Source of the DNA: Kribbella turkmenica
GTDB lineage: Bacteria; Actinomycetota; Actinomycetes; Propionibacteriales; Kribbellaceae
DNA: 54,703 nt
NCBI RefSeq assembly: GCF_004348725.1
Contig: NZ_SMKR01000025.1
Span: 1 to 54,703, forward strand
Direction of reading: 5' to 3'
Each line of letters opens with the position of its first letter. Position 1 is the stretch's first letter. The notes beneath the pieces were generated by a model. That model was not told where the DNA came from. It saw nothing but the letters and a program-made list of their open reading frames with translations, and did no database searches. Shown here piece after piece: positions 7,888 to 14,645 of this stretch. The position numbers and the translations under genes are program-made.

Positions 7888-9584
7888 GACGCGAGCTCTC
7901 GTACGGCGCCCGCGCACTCCGGAACCGGTCGGCGCTGAAGCTCGTCGCCTGGTCGGTCCCGGAGATCCTGCCGACCGCGGTGTACGGGATCGCGGTCGCC
8001 CGGGCGACGGACAACTTCCTCGCCGGCCGCGCCTGGCCGGGGATCGCCTGGCTCGGCGGGCTGATCGCGGCCGCGTGCCTCGGATCGGCGGGCGCGAAAC
8101 AGGTCTACGGCCGGCTCGGTGACCTGGTCGAGCCCCTCCGGGACGATCTGGTACGACGAGTTGTCGGCGGCGCGCTGCGGACCGGTGACGACAGTGCCGT
8201 GGCCAGGTTGAACCGGCAGGTCGAGATCGTCCGGGACACGTTCGCCGGCCTCGTCCTGGTGATCCGCAGTTTCGCGGTCACGCTGTTCGGCGTACTGACC
8301 GGGTTGTTGTCACTGGCACCGGTGGTCGCGGCAGTCGTCGTACCGCCGTTCCTGCTGGGGTTCGCGTTGTCCCTGGCGGTGCTGGGACTGGCCGCGGACC
8401 GGGTGCGGGCGTCGTTGACGGCGGACGAGGAGCTGGCCGCGTCGGCCGGGATGGTCTTCGGCGGTGTCCGGGACATCACGGCGAGCGGGACCGAGGAGTA
8501 CGCCGAGCAACTTGTCGGCGAACCGATCGAGGCGCACGCGGCGGCGGAGCGCGCACTGGCCAGGGTCGCCGCTCTCCGGACGTTGTGTTTCGCGGTCGGT
8601 GGGTGGTTGCCGTTGCTGATCCTGCTGGCGATCGGGCCGTGGCTGGTCGGGCGCGGGGTCAGCACAGGCACGCTGCTCGGTGGACTGACCTATGTACTGA
8701 TCGGTTTGCAACCGGCGCTCAACACGGTGCTGAGCGCGTTGGGCGACAGCGGTCTGCGGTACGTGATCACGCTCGGACGGATCCTGGACGCCTCGGCGCC
8801 CGCGGAGCGCGCGCGGCGGCTCCGGGACGTGAACGGCTACCAGGTGCGGATGCGCGGACTGACGTTCGCGTACGGTCCCAACGCCGAACCGGTGCTCGAC
8901 GATCTCGAGCTCACGGTGGCCGAAGGCGAGCATCTGGCCGTGGTCGGGCCGAGCGGGATCGGGAAGTCGACGTTGGCCGGGTTGGTGTGCGGGATGCTCG
9001 AACCGACCCGGGGGCGCTTGCTGCTGGGCGACGTACCGCCGGCCGAGCTCGCGGCGGATCGGCTGGCGGCAACGCGGGTGCTGATCCCGCAGGAGGCTTA
9101 TGTCTTCAGCGGTTCGGTGCTGGACAACCTCCGCTATTTGTTGCCTGACTCAACGGTCGAGCAGGTCGGCGACGCCGTGGCGGCGATCGGCGCGGAGGCC
9201 CTGGTCACCCGGCTCGGCGGGCTGGAAGCCGACGTCAGGCCGGGCGAGCTGTCGGCCGGCGAACGGCAGTTGATCGCGCTCGTCCGGGCGTACCTGTCGC
9301 CGGCGCCGCTCGTCGTCCTGGACGAGGCGACGTGCTTCCTCGATCCGGAGGCCGAACGGCGGGCCGAGGAAGCCTTCGCCGGCCGCGGCGGCACGTTGAT
9401 CGTGATCGCGCACCGGATCAGCTCGGCGCTCCGCGCCCGGCGCATCCTGGTCCTGGACGGCAACAAGGCCACGGTCGGCACACACGCGATGCTCATGCGG
9501 ACGTCGCGCCGGTACCGCGAGCTGCACGGGCACTGGTCGCCTACGACCACCGGTCAGCGGCGTCAGATCCAGCCGGCGTCCTGA
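7884..9584 (+). CDS. lanT2: ABC exporter half-transporter 2 (consensus Walker B)
   Basis: A 566-residue partner half-transporter with membrane helices in roughly residues 15-300, then Walker A GPSGIGKS, a variant signature LSAGERQL, Walker B LVVLDEATCFLD with a proper catalytic glutamate, and a switch histidine in IVIAHRIS. The TTG start at 7884 overlaps the previous stop as TTGA, indicating translational coupling. The consensus Walker B here and the consensus signature in the partner would form one active site, leaving the other degenerate, as in heterodimeric ABC exporters. It ends inside the convergent regulator (22-nt overlap). Confidence 0.9.
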   Translation: MRRELSYGARALRNRSALKLVAWSVPEILPTAVYGIAVARATDNFLAGRAWPGIAWLGGLIAAACLGSAGAKQVYGRLGDLVEPLRDDLVRRVVGGALRTGDDSAVARLNRQVEIVRDTFAGLVLVIRSFAVTLFGVLTGLLSLAPVVAAVVVPPFLLGFALSLAVLGLAADRVRASLTADEELAASAGMVFGGVRDITASGTEEYAEQLVGEPIEAHAAAERALARVAALRTLCFAVGGWLPLLILLAIGPWLVGRGVSTGTLLGGLTYVLIGLQPALNTVLSALGDSGLRYVITLGRILDASAPAERARRLRDVNGYQVRMRGLTFAYGPNAEPVLDDLELTVAEGEHLAVVGPSGIGKSTLAGLVCGMLEPTRGRLLLGDVPPAELAADRLAATRVLIPQEAYVFSGSVLDNLRYLLPDSTVEQVGDAVAAIGAEALVTRLGGLEADVRPGELSAGERQLIALVRAYLSPAPLVVLDEATCFLDPEAERRAEEAFAGRGGTLIVIAHRISSALRARRILVLDGNKATVGTHAMLMRTSRRYRELHGHWSPTTTGQRRQIQPAS

Positions 9585-10162
9585 GCCTTGCGGATCGCCT
9601 CGATCCGGCTGCGCGCACCGGTCTTGGCGAGGATGCGGGACAGGTAGTTGCGGACCGTGCCGGCGCTCAGGCTGAGCGTGCGCGCGATCTCCTGCGCGGT
9701 GGCGCCGGTCGTGACCTGGCGGAGTACTTCGCACTCCCGGTCCGTGAGCGGGTTGTCACCCGCCCTCAACGCGGCGACCGCCAGCCGTACGTCGACCACC
9801 GGCAGGCCCTTCGCCACGTCGCGCACCGACTGCACCAGTTGGTCGGTCGTCGCATCCGTCGCGATCAGGCCGATCCGCGGCGCCTGCTTGACCAGCGACA
9901 GGCTGGTCGCGACGATCGCCTCGTGGTCGATCAGCACGAGGACGCCGCGGCCGGTCAGCTTCCGGCACAGTTCCTCGATCCGGATCCGCCCGGGCAGCTG
10001 CGGATCGAGCAGTACGACGTGCGGCCGCCGGCCGGCCACGTGCAGGACGTCGTCCGAGCGGTCCAGCTCGGCCACCACGTCCAGGTCGTTCTCCCTTGCC
10101 AGCACCGCGGCCAGTGCACCACGCACCAACGTGCCGCGATGGCCGAGAGCCACTCGGATCAC
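9563..10162 (-). CDS. NarL/LuxR-family orphan response regulator (RamR/AmfR-like)
   Basis: A 199-residue regulator: a receiver domain (about 1-120) with Asp53 at the phosphorylation position (VVLLDPQLPG), and a C-terminal LuxR helix-turn-helix (about 138-192; LTDRECEVLRQV ... GTVRNYLSRIL). The receiver's N-terminal strand reads MIRVALGHRG, so the usual pair of acidic residues that bind Mg2+ is missing. No histidine kinase is nearby. Regulators of this kind control SapB-type clusters in Streptomyces, so control of the lanthipeptide operon is the likely role. It is transcribed toward that operon and overlaps its last gene by 22 nt. Confidence 0.85.
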   Translation of the reverse strand: MIRVALGHRGTLVRGALAAVLARENDLDVVAELDRSDDVLHVAGRRPHVVLLDPQLPGRIRIEELCRKLTGRGVLVLIDHEAIVATSLSLVKQAPRIGLIATDATTDQLVQSVRDVAKGLPVVDVRLAVAALRAGDNPLTDRECEVLRQVTTGATAQEIARTLSLSAGTVRNYLSRILAKTGARSRIEAIRKAQDAGWI

Positions 10163-10601
10163 CGCTCGCCCCCATCACATCCGTCGCCTCGTCCACCGGC
10201 CCGCCCCACGAATCGAGATGCCGGACGGCGGTGCCCGTGATCTCTCAACGACTCAGCCGGCCGGAGGGCACGCGGTACGGGGGAAACCGATCGGTCCGCG
10301 CTCGGACCCCGGTGCAACCGGGGCTGTTTCGAACGTTTGACTGCTCCGCTGCGGCAGTTCCCGAACACCGGGAAACCCTTTGTGTCGTTGGGGTTTCGGT
10401 TCGTGAAGGGCACAAAAAATGGGGCAGATCGACCATCTGGCCTTGCGCTCCCGGCCCAGGTCGCCCAGGATGACTCAGGTCGCGTCGTTACCGTGGCGTG
10501 ACCATTCGGACGCTGTCCTGTGACCTGCCCGGATGCCCCTCCCCTGCACGGGGGGCCTGGTGAGTTCCACCATGCCCAAGCTCACGAGGAGTGCACTACT
10601 G
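10163..10601 (+). promoter_or_regulatory. 439-nt gene-free divergent region with a structured leader of the Rpf-like gene
   Basis: No credible gene lies here. The right part should be the 5' leader of the LysM/Rpf-like gene. It holds a CCCCGG-tgcaa-CCGGGG hairpin (10307-10323), a second hairpin with GAAACCC pairing to GGGTTTC (about 10372-10397), and a block around 10273-10294 reading CGGTACGGGGGAAACCGATC. That block resembles the proximal conserved part of ydaO-type (cyclic-di-AMP) riboswitches, which often precede rpf genes in actinobacteria. The most conserved distal block (CAGCTAACC...GTAGGC) is not recognisable, so a riboswitch call is tentative. Confidence 0.35.
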
Positions 10602-11216
10602 ATGTCCAAAGCCCGACATGCGCGCCCCCGGCGAAGTACTCGCCGGGTGGCCCGGACCCTGTCCATCGCCGGTCTCGGGGCCGGTATCACCGCCGCCGGC
10701 GCGGGCGCGGCGTTCGCGACCGACTACACGGTCCGGCCCGGCGACACCCTCTCCGAGATCGCGCAGGCCAACGGGGCCGACTGGCGCGAGCTCGCGCGGA
10801 TCAACAACCTGCAGAACCCCGACCTGATCCTGATCGGGCAGACCCTCACGCTGGACGGCACGAAGAAGGCCACCGCGCCGCGCGGGTCGACGGCGAAGAA
10901 GGTCGAGACCAAGAAGGTCCGCAAGACCGAGCGCAAGGTGCGCACCAGCCGCTCCGAGGACCGCCCGTCCTCGAGTGTGAACATGAGTGCCGCCTGGCGG
11001 AAGGTCGCCCAGTGTGAGTCCAGTGGCAACCCGCGGGCGGTGAACCCGGCCGGCTACTACGGGCTGTTCCAGTTCGACCTGCAGACGTGGCGCAGTGTCG
11101 GCGGCTCCGGCAACCCGGCGAAGGCGTCGGCGGCCGAGCAGTTGATGCGTGCGAAGAAGCTGTACGCCCAGCGCGGCGCCCAGCCGTGGCCGGTCTGCGG
11201 CCGCTACCTGCGCTGA
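10602..11216 (+). CDS. Secreted LysM and transglycosylase-like (Rpf-like) cell-wall protein
   Basis: A 204-residue exported protein. It has an Arg-rich N-terminus and a hydrophobic signal segment (about 18-40), then a LysM peptidoglycan-binding domain (about 41-85; YTVRPGDTLSEIA ... NPDLILIGQTL). A Lys/Arg/Ser-rich linker leads to a C-terminal transglycosylase-like domain (about 128-204). That domain shows the Rpf-type CESSGN motif with likely catalytic Glu139, GLFQFDLQTW, and Cys138/Cys199 as a probable disulphide. Such proteins cleave peptidoglycan during growth or spore resuscitation. I chose the ATG at 10602 over in-frame ATGs at 10533 and 10572 because AGGAG precedes it and the signal peptide then has usual length. 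Confidence 0.85.
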   Translation: MSKARHARPRRSTRRVARTLSIAGLGAGITAAGAGAAFATDYTVRPGDTLSEIAQANGADWRELARINNLQNPDLILIGQTLTLDGTKKATAPRGSTAKKVETKKVRKTERKVRTSRSEDRPSSSVNMSAAWRKVAQCESSGNPRAVNPAGYYGLFQFDLQTWRSVGGSGNPAKASAAEQLMRAKKLYAQRGAQPWPVCGRYLR

Positions 11217-11285
11217 CATCGCTGCAGCGCTCGCGCGTCGAAGCCCTCCCGGCAGCGATCGTTGCGGACGCCCTCCTACCGGTAG

Positions 11286-11317
11286 GGGCGGGCGGTAGAC
11301 CGTCCTCCCGCCCGCCC
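11286..11317 (+). terminator. GC-rich hairpin after the Rpf-like gene
   Basis: GGGCGGGCGG (11286-11295) pairs perfectly with CCGCCCGCCC (11308-11317) around a 12-nt loop, 70 nt after the stop. It is a likely factor-independent terminator without a clear U-tract. Confidence 0.65.
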
Positions 11318-11355
11318 GACCGGTCCCTCAGCACGCCGGGCAGCTGATGTTTGGC

Positions 11356-11417
11356 GCCTCCCACCCCTCGTGGCGGGTCAGGTCTTGCCTCATCCGTGAT
11401 CGCGACGGGTGGGAGGC
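11356..11417. terminator. Inverted repeat between convergent genes
   Basis: GCCTCCCACCC (11356-11366) and GGGTGGGAGGC (11407-11417) are exact complements separated by 40 nt, and the pairing extends outward through one wobble. It lies between the 3' ends of the Rpf-like and methyltransferase genes and may act in both directions. Confidence 0.5.
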
Positions 11418-11425
11418 ACCAGAGG

Positions 11426-12079
11426 TCAGCTGTCGCGGGTGATCACCAACATCTCGTCGGCACCCGCCTGGAACTCGTACGGCACCTTGCGGATCTCCCA
11501 GGTGACGCCGTCCAGCGCCGCCAGCAGGTCCGGAAGGTACGACACCGGATCGCCTGCCCCCTGCATCACCAGCGGAAAGATGCGGACCTCACGGTTGCTG
11601 ACCCGGACCAGTTCACGCAGGGCCGCGAGGTGCCAGTCCTGGTCGTACTCGTCGGCCCAGGTGAACAGCAGGTGCGAGCACAGCACCAGCTCGAACCGCC
11701 GGTCCCCGAACGGCAGCTCCGGCAGACCGGCGGCCACGTACCGCTCCGGCGCCGCCGCCACGTCCTGAAGGAACGCGTCGGCCGCCTCGATCCGGTACTG
11801 GTCCTTGCGCTCCGGCGACCCGTACCAGTGCCAGACGAAGCTCCCCGAGTGCTCGTCGATGATCCCGGCGGTCGCCGGCAGACTCCGCCGGACCGTGTCG
11901 ACCAGTTCGGCGGGCTCCAGCTCGTACGCCAGGTCGGCGGCGATCGCGTCGACGCCACGGGCGGCGGCCTCGGCGGTGAAGCCGGCGCCACCGGCACAGC
12001 AGTCCAGGATCGAGTCGGGGAGTTCGGTCAGGTCGAACATCGCTTCGTACTCGGCGTACGAGCGAGAGGTCACCAGCAC
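11426..12079 (-). CDS. SAM-dependent methyltransferase
   Basis: A 217-residue class I (Rossmann) methyltransferase. Motif I is ILDCCAGGAGFTAEAAARGV near residues 24-43, followed by an acidic residue in IAADLAYEL; motif IV is FELVLCSHLLF. The substrate is not evident. It lies 4 nt downstream of the Pr6Pr membrane protein on the same strand, so the two are probably cotranscribed. No signal peptide is present. Confidence 0.75.
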   Translation of the reverse strand: MLVTSRSYAEYEAMFDLTELPDSILDCCAGGAGFTAEAAARGVDAIAADLAYELEPAELVDTVRRSLPATAGIIDEHSGSFVWHWYGSPERKDQYRIEAADAFLQDVAAAPERYVAAGLPELPFGDRRFELVLCSHLLFTWADEYDQDWHLAALRELVRVSNREVRIFPLVMQGAGDPVSYLPDLLAALDGVTWEIRKVPYEFQAGADEMLVITRDS

Positions 12080-12083
12080 GGGT

Positions 12084-12725
12084 CTACCTTTCGACGGTCG
12101 TCTTCCGGCGCAACCGGCGATCGAGGACGGTGGCCCCGGCCGCCAGAGCCAGGAACAGTACCGCGACCAGGAGGCAGTTCAGCAGCACCCGGGGGTACCC
12201 GTGCTCGCCGACGTCGACGAACGGATACGGGTAGAACCCGACGAACTCCCCGCGAACCAGGGTGAACATCAGCCACAGCAACGGAAACGCGACCGACCAG
12301 GCGACGATCCGCGGATCGGTCCGCCCCCGCGGCCCGAAGAGCAGCCACCCGAGGATGCCGGCTACCGGTGCGGCCGTGTGCAGCAGGAAGTTCGTGAAGG
12401 CTCCCCAGCCGGACAGCTCGTCCAGGCCGGCCAGCACGAGGTGGTAGACGATCCCGGTGACGGCGATGCAGAGCACACCGTTCAGCCGGAGCGTTCTGAA
12501 CAGGGCGCTCTGCGGGCGACCGGGCTGCAGCGCCAGGACGGCCGTCGTCGCACCGAGCAGCAGGTTCGACTGGACGGTGAAGTAGGCGAACACGTTGAGG
12601 ACCCGGTCCGGGTTGTCCGGGAAGAAGCCTTCAACCCCGTTGGCCGTGACGAACAACTGCACCACGATCCCGACCGCCACGATCAGCGCCGTGAGACCCG
12701 CCCAGACACGCCCCGTCATCGTCAT
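12084..12725 (-). CDS. Pr6Pr-family integral membrane protein
   Basis: A 213-residue protein with about six predicted helices. The pattern is that of the Pr6Pr (FAR-17a/AIG1-like) family: FAYFTVQSNLL in the second helix region, a histidine-bearing GIVYHLVLAG helix, a NFLLHTAAPV helix and the late GFYPYPFVDV segment. Some distant eukaryotic members hydrolyse lipids, but no function is established for the bacterial ones. It is upstream of and nearly contiguous with the methyltransferase gene. Confidence 0.75.
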   Translation of the reverse strand: MTMTGRVWAGLTALIVAVGIVVQLFVTANGVEGFFPDNPDRVLNVFAYFTVQSNLLLGATTAVLALQPGRPQSALFRTLRLNGVLCIAVTGIVYHLVLAGLDELSGWGAFTNFLLHTAAPVAGILGWLLFGPRGRTDPRIVAWSVAFPLLWLMFTLVRGEFVGFYPYPFVDVGEHGYPRVLLNCLLVAVLFLALAAGATVLDRRLRRKTTVER

Positions 12726-12765
12726 GAACGCAATGTACGACGGCGCGCCGCCGGCCCGGGGGACG

Positions 12766-13317
12766 TCAGACCGACTGCTGCTCGCGGGTCTGCTCGGCGT
12801 CGTCCCCGTCGAAGCTGTAGCTGAAGGAGACGATCGCGTCGATCACCAGGACGATCGTCCAAGGCCAGGCGGGGCCGAGGACGGCGTCGTACCCCTGGCC
12901 GGAGAGGACGCCGAGGCCGGCCATGACGCCGACGGCCACGCAGTACGCGAGCAGGTGGCGATACCAGCCGGCACGCTCGCGGCGGGCCCGCTCCGGGCCG
13001 CGCTTCGGCGGCTTGACCGGGCGGGGGACACCGGCCAGGTGGTGCGCGGCCCACTTGTCCGCCCACGTCAGCGTCTGGTGGCCGAAGCCGACGCTGACGC
13101 CGATGAAGATCGCGGCGAGCGAGTGCTTGAACGACGGCTCACCGCCGCGCTGAATGTCGACGACGCCGGCGACCAGCATGACCACGTCGACCAGCGGTAC
13201 GCCGGCCAACAGCACCATCCCCAGTCTCGGCAGCCGGAGCAGGTACCGCGTGGCCAGGCCGGCGGCGAGCAGAACCCAGAAACCGACCTCACACGCGGCG
13301 ATCACAGCGAGCAGCAC
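12766..13317 (-). CDS. Hypothetical membrane protein
   Basis: A 183-residue protein with about five hydrophobic segments and a basic loop (RPVKPPKRGPERARRERAG) between the third and fourth. The C-terminal tail is acidic and soluble. I do not recognise a named family. The GTG at 13317 follows CGGAGTG. It is divergent from the TetR gene across an 80-nt AT-rich spacer containing a duplicated motif, so it is the best candidate target of that regulator. Confidence 0.6.
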   Translation of the reverse strand: MLLAVIAACEVGFWVLLAAGLATRYLLRLPRLGMVLLAGVPLVDVVMLVAGVVDIQRGGEPSFKHSLAAIFIGVSVGFGHQTLTWADKWAAHHLAGVPRPVKPPKRGPERARRERAGWYRHLLAYCVAVGVMAGLGVLSGQGYDAVLGPAWPWTIVLVIDAIVSFSYSFDGDDAEQTREQQSV

Positions 13318-13344
13318 AGCGGTTCACACTCCGGGGACTTAATT

Positions 13345-13387
13345 AGTACGACTGTGTTTTCATCGATTCTAACACGACTGTGCTAAA
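13345..13387. promoter_or_regulatory. Duplicated operator-like motif between TetR gene and membrane-protein gene
   Basis: ACGACTGTG occurs at 13348-13356 and 13374-13382, 26 bp apart, inside a short AT-rich spacer. The second copy lies in an imperfect dyad, TAACACgactGTGCTA, which has matching half-sites TAnCAC/GTGnTA. It sits just before the regulator's start codon, as expected for TetR autoregulation. Confidence 0.5.
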
Positions 13388-13396
13388 AAGGACCAC

Positions 13397-14008
13397 ATGC
13401 CCAAGCTCGTCGACCACGGCGCCCGGCGCGAGGAGATCGCCGAGGCGCTCTGGCGGGTTGTCCGCCGGGATGGGATCCGGGCCGCCTCGGTCCGCACCAT
13501 CGCCGCCGAGGCCGGCTGGTCGGCCGGCGCCGTCCGTTACTACTTCCCCGACCAGGCCGGCCTGCTGAGCTTCGCGATGGACCTGGTCTCTCGCCGGGTG
13601 AGCGAGCGGATCAGCGCCCTGAACGCCTCGGGAGGCGCCAAGGGAAGCCCGACCGCGGTCGCCCTGCGCTACCTCGAGGAGGCGCTGCCGCTCGACGAGG
13701 AGCGCCGGGCGGAGTTCGACGTCTGGATCGCGTTCATGGCGCAGGCCCAGGCCGAGTCGGACGCCGGCAGCCTGCACGAACACGTCGACAAGGTGCACGA
13801 CGGCCTGCGCCTGCTGTGCGAGTCGCTCGTGCACCTGCTGTCCGAGTCCGGCACCCTCCGCAAGGACCTGGATCGGCGCCGGGAAATCGAGCGTTTGCAT
13901 GCGCTTATCGACGGTCTCGCGCTGCACGCGGCGATCCAGCCGGGCCGCAGTACCCCGGCCCGGGTCCGGCAGCTCCTGCGCCACCACCTCGAGTCACTGC
14001 TCTCCTGA
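13397..14008 (+). CDS. TetR-family transcriptional regulator
   Basis: A 203-residue regulator. The N-terminal helix-turn-helix (about 8-58) contains the typical VRTIAAEAGWSAGAVRYYFPDQAGL sequence split over helices 2-4. The rest is an all-helical ligand domain of the TetR_C_6/BetI-like kind. The start follows AAGGA. The divergent membrane-protein gene and its own promoter are the likely targets through the duplicated ACGACTGTG motif; the ligand is unknown. Confidence 0.85.
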   Translation: MPKLVDHGARREEIAEALWRVVRRDGIRAASVRTIAAEAGWSAGAVRYYFPDQAGLLSFAMDLVSRRVSERISALNASGGAKGSPTAVALRYLEEALPLDEERRAEFDVWIAFMAQAQAESDAGSLHEHVDKVHDGLRLLCESLVHLLSESGTLRKDLDRRREIERLHALIDGLALHAAIQPGRSTPARVRQLLRHHLESLLS

Positions 14009-14097
14009 AACCCCTTGAAAACTGGGACTTTGTCCGAGGAACGACAAGAATCGCGGCGGCCCGGCCAAAACCTCCGCCCGCGTGGCACGATCACCGC

Positions 14098-14610
14098 ATG
14101 GAGTCCGAGGGGGTGATCGTCGTCAGTGGGATCATGGCGGCCGGGAAGGCGACGGTCTCGCAGCTGCTGGCCGAGAGATTCCAGTACGGCGTCCATCTCC
14201 GCGGCGACGTCTTCCGCAGGATGATCGTCAGCGGACAGGCCTCGATGGCCGACGACAGCGCCGAGGCGCAGCGCCAGTTGCAGCTGCGGTACCGGCTCGC
14301 CTGCCAGGCCGCCGACGGGTACGCGGAGGCAGGCTTCACCGTCGTGCTCCAGGACGTCGTGATCGGCGAGCTGCTGCGCGAGTTCCTCGACGGCATCCGG
14401 ACCCGGCCGCGGTACCTGGTCGTCCTCACCCCGCGGCCCGAGGTGATCTCCAGCCGGCTCGGCGGGGCCCACCACCTGGTCGACGAGCTCGACTACGAGC
14501 TGCACGCGTTCAGCCCGCGCCGGGGCCTGTGGCTGGACAACTCCGACCTGTCGCCCGGCGAGACCGTCGACGCGATCCTCGGCCGCCTCGACGAGGCACG
14601 CTTCGAGTGA
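14098..14610 (+). CDS. P-loop phosphotransferase-like protein (AAA_33/zeta-toxin type) with altered Walker A
   Basis: A 170-residue protein. The P-loop at residues 8-17 reads SGIMAAGKAT; the position after the lysine, normally Ser/Thr that binds Mg2+, is Ala. Downstream are HLRGDVFRRM, an RLACQAADGYAEAGFTVVLQD region and LVVLTPRPEV, matching small kinases of the chloramphenicol-phosphotransferase/shikimate-kinase type. The ATG at 14098 is chosen because the family begins just before the P-loop; a longer open frame upstream lies inside the TetR gene. The substrate is unknown, and the altered residue may reduce activity. Confidence 0.7.
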   Translation: MESEGVIVVSGIMAAGKATVSQLLAERFQYGVHLRGDVFRRMIVSGQASMADDSAEAQRQLQLRYRLACQAADGYAEAGFTVVLQDVVIGELLREFLDGIRTRPRYLVVLTPRPEVISSRLGGAHHLVDELDYELHAFSPRRGLWLDNSDLSPGETVDAILGRLDEARFE

Positions 14611-14645
14611 TGACCCGCGAGGCTACCCAGGGGTAGTTTGAGGGG

